Origin: MED-G105 sp039819085
GTDB taxonomy: Bacteria; Pseudomonadota; Alphaproteobacteria; Caulobacterales; Parvularculaceae
Assembly: GCA_039819085.1 (NCBI GenBank)
Contig: JBCBSQ010000006.1
Coordinates: 1 to 64,000 of the forward strand
Direction: 5' to 3'
DNA: 64,000 nt
Under the pieces are notes generated by a model. The model made no database searches and was not told the origin of the DNA. It saw only the letters and a list, made by a program, of their open reading frames with translations. This document shows, one piece after another, positions 48,442 through 56,180 of this stretch. A program made the translations under genes and the position numbers. The stretch's first letter is position 1. Each line of letters starts with the position of its first letter.

Positions 48442-50022
48442 TCAGCGAAACGCGAGCACGGCGGCGAGGCCCGCAATCGCCGCGGCGATCGCCCACAGCG
48501 CCAGCGTGCGCGAGGCGCCGCTGGTCGGCGGCGATGCGCTCCCTGGCTGCGGGGGCGCTCTTAAGTGCGCGGGCGGATCAGCGGACAGTCCGTGGGCGAC
48601 GGTTCCGATATCCTCAATATACTGAGGAAGGCGCGGCGCGAGGTCGAGCGCCTTCTCCGTCGCTTCGCGAAGCCGTTCGATCTGCCGGCGCGGGCCGACC
48701 CGATCCGCGACATAGTCCCGGACGATCGGCGCCGCGGCGTCCCAGAGATTGATTTCAGGATCGAGCGTGCGCGAGACGCCTTCCACAATCACCATGGTCC
48801 GTTGCAGGAGAACGAGCTCCGGCCGCAGGTGCATGTCAAACAGATCGGTTACGTCGAACAGCTGCTGCAGAACGCGGGACATATCCATATTGGCGGCGTT
48901 GCGTCCGTAGAGCGGTTCGCCGACGGCTCTCAGCGCCTGGGCGAACTGGTCAACTGAATGATGCGGCGGTACGTACCCGGCGTCGAAATGCGCCTTCGCC
49001 GTACGCTGATAATCCCGCGTGACGAACCCTTGAATGATCTCCGCGAAGGTGCGCCGCGCCAGCTCGTCGAGCCGGCCCATGATGCCGAAATCGATGAGAA
49101 CAATTTTTCCGTCGTCCCGGATCATCACGTTGCCCTGGTGCATATCGGCGTGGAAAAAGCCGTGATGAAGGGCCTGGGTGAGGAAGATTTGCAGGACGTC
49201 GACGGCGAGGCGCTCACGATTGTGGCCTTTGGCGTCGAGCGCGGCGAGATCATTGACGGGCGTCGCGTCGATCCATTCAAGCGTCAGAACGCGACGGGTC
49301 GATAGCGGCCAGACGATTTCCGGAATGACGACGCGCGGGTCGTCCTTGTGGTTCTCGGCGAGCGCCGAAGCCGCGCCCGCCTCCATGCGCAGGTCGAGCT
49401 CGATCGAAGCGGAATCGCGCAAAGTCTCAATGAACTTCACAGGCTCCAGCCGTCGGGCGCGTCGCGACAGGGATTCCGCTGCGCGCGCGGCCCGCATGAA
49501 GGCGCGGAACTCGGTCGTAGCGCGCTGTTCGATCTTTGGGCGGAGGACCTTTACGGCGACGTCGCGCCCGTCGAGGGTGCGCGCCCGATGAACCTGCGCG
49601 ATTGACGCCGCCGCGATCGGTTCGGAGATTTCCGCGTAGCACTCAGTCCACGGCCGACCGAAGGCGCGCTCAATCTCCTTGATGGCCGCCGCCCGGCTGA
49701 AGGCCGGCATCCTGTCCTGAAGGCGGCCGAGATCGGCGGCCATTTCAAAGCCGATAATGTCGGGCCGCGTCGCCATGACCTGGCCGAGCTTCACATAAGG
49801 AGGGCTCATCGATTCGAAAGCGGCGGCCATGCGCTCGCCGGGCCGCAAGCGACGTCCCTGCTTGCGGGCGCGGCTGCCTGAGCCGATGCGCAGGATTGCG
49901 CCTACGAGCCGCAATGGCGCCGGCAGGAGATCAGCGAACTCCTTTGGCGCAAGGGCGTCGTACCGCGTCAGCCGAAAGCCGGCGGCCGCAAGGCGGGCCC
50001 AGTCGGATGCGGCCGTGATCAT
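48442..50022 (-). CDS. ubiB: UbiB, ABC1-family atypical kinase of ubiquinone synthesis
   Basis: A 526-residue ADCK/ABC1 protein needed for ubiquinone synthesis at the inner membrane. The KxGQ motif is in MSPPYVKLGQVMATRPDIIG (N-lobe), the Ala-rich loop in EPIAAASIAQVHRA, the catalytic Lys in VAVKVLRP, the HADMHQGN-type loop in FFHADMHQGNVMIRDDGKIVLIDFGIMGRLD. The C-terminus carries one hydrophobic helix (LALWAIAAAIAGLAAVLAF) preceded by a proline-rich linker. Full length and complete. The ATG at 50020-50022 lies three bases after the ubiE stop, so the pair is an operon. Confidence 0.94.
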   Translation of the reverse strand: MITAASDWARLAAAGFRLTRYDALAPKEFADLLPAPLRLVGAILRIGSGSRARKQGRRLRPGERMAAAFESMSPPYVKLGQVMATRPDIIGFEMAADLGRLQDRMPAFSRAAAIKEIERAFGRPWTECYAEISEPIAAASIAQVHRARTLDGRDVAVKVLRPKIEQRATTEFRAFMRAARAAESLSRRARRLEPVKFIETLRDSASIELDLRMEAGAASALAENHKDDPRVVIPEIVWPLSTRRVLTLEWIDATPVNDLAALDAKGHNRERLAVDVLQIFLTQALHHGFFHADMHQGNVMIRDDGKIVLIDFGIMGRLDELARRTFAEIIQGFVTRDYQRTAKAHFDAGYVPPHHSVDQFAQALRAVGEPLYGRNAANMDMSRVLQQLFDVTDLFDMHLRPELVLLQRTMVIVEGVSRTLDPEINLWDAAAPIVRDYVADRVGPRRQIERLREATEKALDLAPRLPQYIEDIGTVAHGLSADPPAHLRAPPQPGSASPPTSGASRTLALWAIAAAIAGLAAVLAFR

Positions 50023-50025
50023 CGC

Positions 50026-50868
50026 TTAGACTTTTGCGCCTGTATGGATGGCGGCGATCCCGCCGGTCAGGTTTTCAAATGAGACGCGAGCGAAACCGGC
50101 GTCCCGGATCATGTTGGCGAACGCGTCCTGGGTCGGGAACCGCCTGATCGATTCCACAAGATATGCGTAGCTCTCCCGGTCTCCCATCACCATCTCGCCG
50201 AGCGGCGGAATCACGCTGAACGAATATGCATCGTATGCGGCGCGAAGCGCGGCGACGCTTGGTTGCGAAAACTCAAGGCAGAAGAAGCGCCCGCCATACT
50301 TCAAAACGCGCCGCGCTTCGCGGAGCGCCTTCCCGATATTCGTAACGTTCCGTATGCCAAATGAGATGGCGTAGGCGTCAAAGCTCGCGTCGGGGAAGGG
50401 CGTTTCTTCCGCGTCCCCATTGACCCACGCCGCGCCGAGCGCGGCCGCCCCGTCGCTTGCGCCGGAAGCGCGGCCGGCGTTCAGCATCTCCAGATTGACG
50501 TCGCAAATGATCGCCGAAGCCGGCGGCGCGCGGCGCGCGTTCGTCCTTTCCGACGCGCGGCGCAGGAATGCCGCGGCGACGTCGCCGGTGCCGCCCGCCA
50601 TGTCGAGAAGGACTTGGCCTGGTTGCGGGCACATGCGGTCAATCAGCACGGACTTCCAGATCCGGTGCGTCCCGGCGGACATCAGATCGTTCATCAGGTC
50701 GTAGCGCGTCGCGACGGAATCGAAGACGTCGCGCACAAGACCCGCCTTCTCATCCGCGCGCACCCGCCGAAACCCGAAGCTCGCCATTTTCTCGCGCGCG
50801 CCTGGCGCCGCGTCGGCGTCGACATCGGCGTTCCGATCGGGAGTTTCAATCACATCGTCCGCGGGCAT
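50026..50868 (-). CDS. ubiE: Ubiquinone/menaquinone methyltransferase UbiE
   Basis: A 280-residue SAM-dependent C-methyltransferase of ubiquinone synthesis. Signatures are VRDVFDSVATRYDLMNDLMSAGTHRIWK, LLDMAGGTGDVAAAFL (SAM motif I), DASFDAYAISFGIRNVTNIGKALREARRVLKYGGRFFCLEFSQP, and the C-terminal YAYLVESIRRFPTQDAFANMIRDAGFARVSFENLTGGIAAIHTG. A 40-residue N-terminal extension precedes the usual start. First gene of the ubiE-ubiB pair. Confidence 0.95.
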   Translation of the reverse strand: MPADDVIETPDRNADVDADAAPGAREKMASFGFRRVRADEKAGLVRDVFDSVATRYDLMNDLMSAGTHRIWKSVLIDRMCPQPGQVLLDMAGGTGDVAAAFLRRASERTNARRAPPASAIICDVNLEMLNAGRASGASDGAAALGAAWVNGDAEETPFPDASFDAYAISFGIRNVTNIGKALREARRVLKYGGRFFCLEFSQPSVAALRAAYDAYSFSVIPPLGEMVMGDRESYAYLVESIRRFPTQDAFANMIRDAGFARVSFENLTGGIAAIHTGAKV

Positions 50869-51115
50869 GACATGGGTGATATCCGTCCAATGTTTTAATG
50901 AGAAGCGGCTTGACGCCGCAGTTCTAATGCGAAACTTTAAGGTATTGAATTTGTGGAATTTTCGTTTTGTTCGGAGTGTAACCGTCGAGCGCTTGGGGCG
51001 CGCTCATTGCGGTGTTGTCGGTGGGCGGGCGGCCCGCGGCGCGGATCTGGATAGCGCCCCGGGCCACTACTCCTGCGTGCGGACATAAAACCGTGACGGC
51101 TTTGGGGAGTGGCGA
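50869..51115. other. Divergent promoter region, ubiE and ihfB
   Basis: 247 bases between divergent genes. Bases about 50880-50965 are AT-rich for this genome and are the likeliest promoter zone; a CTTGACG near 50908-50914 could be a -35 element but a paired -10 is not convincing. The ihfB ribosome-binding site is GGGGAG at 51104-51109. Confidence 0.35.
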
Positions 51116-51433
51116 ATGATCAAATCAGAACTGGTGAACAAGCTCGCGGAAGAGAACCCGAATCTTTTCCACCGCGATGTGGAGCGGATTGTCGGCATCT
51201 TTTTCGGCGAGATCTCTGAGGCGTTGGTCAGGGGCGACCGGGTGGAGTTGCGCGGCTTCGGCGCGTTTTCGGTCAAGCATCGTCCGCCGCGGATCGGCCG
51301 AAATCCGCGCTCCGGCGAGCCGGTTCGGATCGACGAGAAATACACGCCGTTTTTCAAGGCGGGCAAAGAGATCCGGGAGCGGTTGAACAAGGATCTCCCT
51401 GACGGGTCCGACAATGGCGCCGACGAGGATTGA
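51116..51433 (+). CDS. ihfB: Integration host factor subunit beta
   Basis: A 105-residue IHF/HU-family DNA-bending protein. MIKSELVNKLAEENPNLFHRDVERIV, then RVELRGFGAFSVKHRPPRIGRNPRSGEPVRID with the RNPRTGE-like beta-arm that inserts its Pro into DNA. An acidic C-terminal tail (DLPDGSDNGADED) is typical of alphaproteobacterial IhfB. The order ihfB-lapA-trpF-trpB is classic for the class. rpsA, usually just upstream, is not here. Confidence 0.93.
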   Translation: MIKSELVNKLAEENPNLFHRDVERIVGIFFGEISEALVRGDRVELRGFGAFSVKHRPPRIGRNPRSGEPVRIDEKYTPFFKAGKEIRERLNKDLPDGSDNGADED

Positions 51434-51589
51434 GCGGCGGTCCTTGCGAGGTCGTCCGCTTTGGCCGTTCAGCAAATTTTGGCTTTCGTCCGCGGCGCGG
51501 CGCGGGTTAATTTGACAGCCGGATCGATGACGGGGCTGCAAATTGCGCAGTGGCGATTGGGTGGGGCTCAGCGCGGCGGAGTGAGATGA

Positions 51590-51925
51590 ATGCGAAAGCT
51601 TTTGGCGAGGTTGGTTTGGGCCCCGGCGGGGCTCCTTTTTGTGGGATTTCTGGTGGCGAACCGTCACCGCGTATTTATCAGCCTGGATCCGCTCTCGACT
51701 GACAGCCCCGCTTTGACGACCCCGGCGTTGCCGCTTTGGTTCTGGCTGACCATGTCGCTCCTGATCGGATTTTTTCTCGGCATTTTCGGAATGTGGGTGT
51801 CCGGCCGCGACAAACGCCTTCAGGCGATGGCGGATCGGCGCACATTGAAGGAGCTGGAGCGTGAGAACCAGGTGCTGGCGGCGCGTTCCACGGGCGAGGC
51901 GCCGCTCATCGTCGCGGAAAGCTAA
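51590..51925 (+). CDS. lapA: LapA/DUF1049 family inner-membrane protein
   Basis: A 111-residue protein with two hydrophobic helices (LVWAPAGLLFVGFLVANRHRVFISLDP and FWLTMSLLIGFFLGIFGMWVSG), then a basic coiled tail (RDKRLQAMADRRTLKELERENQVL). This is the lipopolysaccharide assembly protein A domain (DUF1049). In gammaproteobacteria LapA works with LapB in LPS control; in this class it is usually without lapB. Two overlapping ATG codons exist (51586 in another frame, 51590 in frame). Its stop is followed 68 bases later by trpF. Confidence 0.85.
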   Translation: MRKLLARLVWAPAGLLFVGFLVANRHRVFISLDPLSTDSPALTTPALPLWFWLTMSLLIGFFLGIFGMWVSGRDKRLQAMADRRTLKELERENQVLAARSTGEAPLIVAES

Positions 51926-51993
51926 GTACCGCGGCGCTATCGGCCACGGGTTGACGATCTGGCTGACAGATATGCGTTTTCGGTGAGGAAGCC

Positions 51994-52701
51994 CTGACGA
52001 ACAACAACTCCGCAGGCCGTGAACGGGTCAAAATCTGCGGCGTACGCACGCCGGACGCTGCGCGCGCCGCACGTCGAGCTGGCGCAGATATGATTGGCTT
52101 TGTGGTTGCGGCTGGCGGGCCGCGATCCGTTCAGCCGCCCGAAATCCATTCGATTATTGAGGACCTTAAGTCTGACGTTGACGGCGGCCGCGCGCCTTGC
52201 TGCGTGGCGTTGACGGTCAACGCCGATGACGCATTGCTCATGGAGCTGGCGCACATCGTCGATGCGCTGCAGTTTCATGGCGACGAAACGCCGGCGCGTG
52301 TGCGCGACGCCAGGGCGATGACGGGCCTAAAATGCCTGAAGGCGATCGGCGTCGCGGGCCGCGCCGACATTGATAGCGCGCGCGCATTCGAAAGCGTCGT
52401 TGACGGGTTCATCTTCGACGCGAAGCCGTCGCCTGGCGCGGACCAGAGAGGCGGGCTTGGCCGAACCTTCGACTGGGACCTGCTCAAGGCTTATTCGGGA
52501 GAGACGCCATTTATGGTCGCTGGCGGTCTGACGCCGGAAAACGTTGGTAAGGCGATCAAGGCGCTCGCTGGGCATTCGTCGTTTGCCGGCGTTGATGTGT
52601 CTTCCGGCGTCGAGGCGAAGCGAGGCGACAAGTCGACGGCCCTTGTTTCGGCTTTTGTCGCAGAGGCTCGGTCCGCCTTTGAAGGTCAACGGTCGATGTG
52701 A
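51994..52701 (+). CDS. trpF: Phosphoribosylanthranilate isomerase, CTG start
   Basis: A TIM-barrel isomerase of tryptophan synthesis, about 235 residues. The first barrel strand with the catalytic Cys (RVKICGVRTPDAARAARRAGADMIGFV) lies upstream of the first in-frame ATG (52090), so that ATG cannot be the start. Going back, the only start-like codon before the in-frame stop at 51964 is CTG at 51994, and GAGGA at 51985-51989 lies at the right distance. FIFDAKPSPGADQRGGLGRTFDW and GGLTPENVGKAIK are further family motifs. The CTG start is inferred; the enzyme call is firm. trpB follows 137 bases later. Confidence 0.9.
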   Translation: MTNNNSAGRERVKICGVRTPDAARAARRAGADMIGFVVAAGGPRSVQPPEIHSIIEDLKSDVDGGRAPCCVALTVNADDALLMELAHIVDALQFHGDETPARVRDARAMTGLKCLKAIGVAGRADIDSARAFESVVDGFIFDAKPSPGADQRGGLGRTFDWDLLKAYSGETPFMVAGGLTPENVGKAIKALAGHSSFAGVDVSSGVEAKRGDKSTALVSAFVAEARSAFEGQRSM

Positions 52702-52838
52702 CGACGTTGGGTCTGGCGGGTGAGGGCCAGCCGGCGTAGATCGCAACGCGCCAACGCGGCGCCAGATACGCGCCGTCGGGTGAAAGCTATTTCGTGCCGT
52801 TGGTCCGCAGATATTGATCCAGTCCTGAGGAGAAGATC

Positions 52839-54083
52839 ATGGCCCCCCCAAGCCTTGCGAACAGTCTGAGAACCGGGCCGGATGCGGAAGGACGCTTCGG
52901 CGCGTTCGGCGGGCGCTATGTGGCGGAGACGCTGCAGCCCTTGATCCACGCCCTCGCCGATGAATACGAGCGCGCGAAGTCGGACCCGGAATTCGACAGC
53001 GAGCTGAGGTACTACCTGAAGCACTACGTGGGCAGACCGTCGCCGCTCTATTTCGCAGAACGCATCACGGACCACGTCCGCGCAAAGGCAGGCGGCGGCC
53101 GCGGCGCGAAGATCTATTTCAAGCGCGATGAGCTCAATCACACCGGGGCGCACAAGATCAACAACTGCGTTGGCCAGGTATTGCTTGCCCGCCGAATGGG
53201 GAAGACCCGCATCATCGCGGAGACGGGGGCTGGCCAGCATGGCGTCGCGACGGCGACGGTGTGCGCCCGGTTCGGACTGCCTTGCGTCGTCTTCATGGGC
53301 GCGACCGACGTCGAACGCCAAAAGCCCAACGTCTTCCGCATGGAGCTCCTGGGCGCGGAGATCCGGCCCGTGACCAGCGGGCGCGCGACCCTGAAGGACG
53401 CGATGAACGAGGCGCTGCGTGACTGGGTCAGCAACGTCCATGACACGTTCTACGTGATTGGGACCGCCGCGGGGCCGCATCCCTATCCGATGCTGGTGCG
53501 CGACTTTCAGTCGGTGATCGGCGAGGAGGCGCGAGAGCAGCTGCTGGAGGCGGAGGGTCGCCTGCCGGACGTCATCATGGCGTGCATTGGCGGCGGCTCA
53601 AATGCGATAGGCCTCTTTCATCCGTTCCTTGATGATCCGGATGTGGAGATCATCGGCGTTGAGGCCGCTGGGGAAGGCGTCGAGACGGACGCGCACGCGG
53701 CGTCTTTGACGGGCGGATCGCCAGGCGTCCTGCACGGCAACCGGACCTACCTGCTGCAGGATGACGATGGCCAGATCCTCGACGCGCATTCGATTTCGGC
53801 GGGGCTTGATTATCCGGGCGTCGGACCGGAGCACGCCTGGCTGAAGGAGACCGGCCGCGCGCAATATCTCTCCTCGACGGACGCCGAAGCGCTTGAGGCG
53901 TTCCAGTTATGCGCCCGGCTCGAAGGCATTATTCCGGCGCTTGAGCCGGCCCACGCGCTCGCGCGCGCCATCGACAAGGCCGCAGCCATGCCCGCTGACT
54001 CAATCCTGCTTCTCAACATGTGCGGGCGCGGCGATAAGGATGTGTTTTCCGTGATGGAGCATCTTGATTCCAGCCAACTGTGA
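52839..54083 (+). CDS. trpB: Tryptophan synthase beta subunit
   Basis: A 414-residue PLP enzyme that joins indole and serine to tryptophan. Signatures are GRFGAFGGRYVAETL, RPSPLYFAERITDH, KIYFKRDELNHTGAHKINNCVGQ with the PLP Lys, ETGAGQHGVATATVCA, the CIGGGSNAIGLFHPFLDD phosphate loop, SISAGLDYPGVGPEHAWLKETGRA and LLNMCGRGDKDVFSV. Complete. The start is set by GAGGAG at about 52827-52832. trpA, normally next, is 3.9 kb further on. Confidence 0.96.
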   Translation: MAPPSLANSLRTGPDAEGRFGAFGGRYVAETLQPLIHALADEYERAKSDPEFDSELRYYLKHYVGRPSPLYFAERITDHVRAKAGGGRGAKIYFKRDELNHTGAHKINNCVGQVLLARRMGKTRIIAETGAGQHGVATATVCARFGLPCVVFMGATDVERQKPNVFRMELLGAEIRPVTSGRATLKDAMNEALRDWVSNVHDTFYVIGTAAGPHPYPMLVRDFQSVIGEEAREQLLEAEGRLPDVIMACIGGGSNAIGLFHPFLDDPDVEIIGVEAAGEGVETDAHAASLTGGSPGVLHGNRTYLLQDDDGQILDAHSISAGLDYPGVGPEHAWLKETGRAQYLSSTDAEALEAFQLCARLEGIIPALEPAHALARAIDKAAAMPADSILLLNMCGRGDKDVFSVMEHLDSSQL

Positions 54084-54105
54084 AATCGGAAAATCGGAGG
54101 GTGTG

Positions 54106-54843
54106 GTGTCGAGCGAACCGTTCACGGTCGTCGTCACGAGCTGCAGGCGGTTCGATCTCTTGCGGGTGACGCTGGAGAGCCTCAACGCCATGCTGGACGA
54201 GCGGCCTGAAAGGGCAATCGTCATTGAGGATTCCGACGACGACGCGGTTCGCGACGTTGTCGCGCGGTCCTTTCCCGACGCGGAAGTTGTCCTGAATGCT
54301 GAGCGCCTCGGGCAGATGGCCTCGATCGACAAGGCGTTCGGTTTGGTCACGTCGTCACTGATCTTTCACTGCGAGGATGACTGGCGGTTCACACGCGGCG
54401 GCTTTATCGGCGCGTCGCGGCTTCTTCTTGACGCCTTGCCGGACATTTCGATGGTGGGCTTGCGCGCGCGGGATGAGTTGAACCCGTTGCTGCGGGCGCG
54501 ACCCGACATCGACGCTCATGGCGTGCGGCACTTTCTCACCGATCCGACGGCGCATCCGGAGTACTTCAGCCATTCGTTCAATCCGGGTCTTCGTCGCCTT
54601 GCGGACTATCGGCGCATTGGCCCGTACGCGCCGCTCGGCCATGAGGCCGACGTCAGCTACGCGTACAAGAAGGCCGGCTTTCGCATGGCTTATCTGAGCG
54701 AGCCGGTCATCAGCCATATCGGCGGCGGGCGCCATGTCGATGACCCAAGGGGACCGAAACGTCCCACCGGGCCGTTGCAGCGCGCCGCGCGGTCAATTCA
54801 AAAACGCGTAAAGCGCGCCCGTCGCGCCCTTGCAGGCGCGTGA
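54106..54843 (+). CDS. Glycosyltransferase (GT-A fold, GT2-like)
   Basis: A 245-residue soluble glycosyltransferase-like protein. It opens with FTVVVTSCRRFDLLRVTLESLNAML (the GT-A first strand), then AIVIEDSDDD, LGQMASIDKAF, and LIFHCEDDWRF as the DxD-type metal and sugar-nucleotide site. The C-terminus is very basic (RSIQKRVKRARRALAGA) and may touch the membrane. The best start is GTG at 54106, six bases after GGAGG (54096-54100); a TTG at 54064 would overlap trpB. Its TGA overlaps the ATG of the O-antigen-ligase-like gene, so the two act together. Confidence 0.75.
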   Translation: MSSEPFTVVVTSCRRFDLLRVTLESLNAMLDERPERAIVIEDSDDDAVRDVVARSFPDAEVVLNAERLGQMASIDKAFGLVTSSLIFHCEDDWRFTRGGFIGASRLLLDALPDISMVGLRARDELNPLLRARPDIDAHGVRHFLTDPTAHPEYFSHSFNPGLRRLADYRRIGPYAPLGHEADVSYAYKKAGFRMAYLSEPVISHIGGGRHVDDPRGPKRPTGPLQRAARSIQKRVKRARRALAGA

Positions 54844-56102
54844 TGACGTCCCGGGTCGAGGCGTTTCTTTATTCTCCGTCGGAGGTGCGTCGGGGATCGA
54901 CCTACACCGTGTTTTTCTGGATGCTCGCCATCGCGGCGGTGCTTGGCCATCGCGCTTACGCGCCGATGCTTCTCGCCCCGCTCGCCGCAATTGACTGGCG
55001 CCACGCTTACTATGCTCGGCGCGCGACGTTCCGCGGCGTCGAACGCCATTGGCTGATCTACTTCGCCTCCGCCGCGTTGTTTACGGGGTATACGGCGCTT
55101 TCCGCGGTATGGTCTCCCTTGCCCGGCAAGATCAGCTGGGCGATCACGGACGCCATCTGTTTTCTTCTCGCGCCCCTGTCGTTTCACAGCGTGCACTATT
55201 TGTCACCGGCCGCGCGCGATCGCGCTGCGGCGGCCGTCGCGTGGGCCGCTTTGGCGATGGCGGGTCTATTGACGTTTGAGGCCGCGTCAAACGCCGCGAT
55301 CCGTCAGGCGTTGCCGCCGCCCGAAACCGTCGTGCGCGACTTTGTTTCGCTTGGCCGAGGCACGCTCCTGCTGGTCCTGCTGGTTTGGCCGGCCCGGCGC
55401 ATCTTCGCTGAGCGGCTGAGGCGGCCGATCCTGGGTTGGGCGCTGGTTGGCGTCGCCATTATCCCGGCGATGAAGTTCTCGATTGCGACCAATGCGGTGA
55501 TGCTTGCGTCGGGCCTGGTCGCTTACGTTGCGGGCCGCATTGTCGGAAGGCTTGCGCCTGCGACGTTGTTCGCGCTGGCGGGCCTTGCGGTTCTGGCGAC
55601 GCCATTGGCGGCGATCGCCCTTGATGCGGACGCGCTGCGCGCGGCGTTTCCGTCCGCGCCGGATTCATGGATTCAGCGCCTTTATATCTGGGAACGGGCG
55701 GGTGATGAGATCGTACGTCATCCTTTTGGCGGCGGCGTTGAGTACGCTCGCGCGCTCAGCCGGCCAATTGTCCCTATCGAGATCAATGGCGTGCCCTTGA
55801 ACACGATGCCGCTGCATCCCCACAATCTCTTCTTGCACGTGTGGATGGATCTCGGCGTTGTCGGCGCGTTTGCGCTGTTGGGCTTTATCGCCGCTGCGGC
55901 GCGGGCCGCGCTCGGGGCCTGCGCAACGCGGGAGGACGCCGCAGTGACGGCGGCTGTCGTCGCCGCGCTGCTGGCTACGGCGACCACCGAGTGGAGCGTG
56001 TGGCAGGTTTGGCGCTTTGCGGCGGTCTGGATCGTTGTGATCGCCATACGGCTCGCGGCAAGTCCGCCGCCTGCGCCGGTCGCCGTGCGTCCTGGGCTCT
56101 AG
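54843..56102 (+). CDS. O-antigen ligase/polymerase-like membrane protein (Wzy/WaaL)
   Basis: A 419-residue membrane protein with about 11 hydrophobic helices and a large periplasmic loop in the C-terminal half (RLYIWERAGDEIVRHPFGGGVEYARALSRP). The diagnostic stretch MPLHPHNLFLHVWMDLGVVGAFALLGF holds the H-x-H-N motif of the O-antigen ligase domain. It joins or polymerises glycans on a lipid carrier at the outer face of the inner membrane. ATG at 54843 overlaps the upstream stop by one base (TGATG). Together with the glycosyltransferase it forms a small surface-glycan unit within the trp genes. Confidence 0.82.
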   Translation: MTSRVEAFLYSPSEVRRGSTYTVFFWMLAIAAVLGHRAYAPMLLAPLAAIDWRHAYYARRATFRGVERHWLIYFASAALFTGYTALSAVWSPLPGKISWAITDAICFLLAPLSFHSVHYLSPAARDRAAAAVAWAALAMAGLLTFEAASNAAIRQALPPPETVVRDFVSLGRGTLLLVLLVWPARRIFAERLRRPILGWALVGVAIIPAMKFSIATNAVMLASGLVAYVAGRIVGRLAPATLFALAGLAVLATPLAAIALDADALRAAFPSAPDSWIQRLYIWERAGDEIVRHPFGGGVEYARALSRPIVPIEINGVPLNTMPLHPHNLFLHVWMDLGVVGAFALLGFIAAAARAALGACATREDAAVTAAVVAALLATATTEWSVWQVWRFAAVWIVVIAIRLAASPPPAPVAVRPGL

Positions 56103-56180
56103 GCGTCGCGCTGGCGATTGCGCCGGCTGTCTGATCAGATAGAAGGTGCGACAGGTCGCGATCGGCATGGAGGGGCGCGC

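Noticed and set aside
47120..48496. 458-codon minus-strand frame opposite the PcfJ-like gene
   Set aside because: Arg-rich with no family signs, whereas the plus-strand frame has a ribosome-binding site and a PcfJ-like region.
52090..52092. ATG as start of trpF
   Set aside because: It would remove the first barrel strand with the catalytic Cys (KICG).
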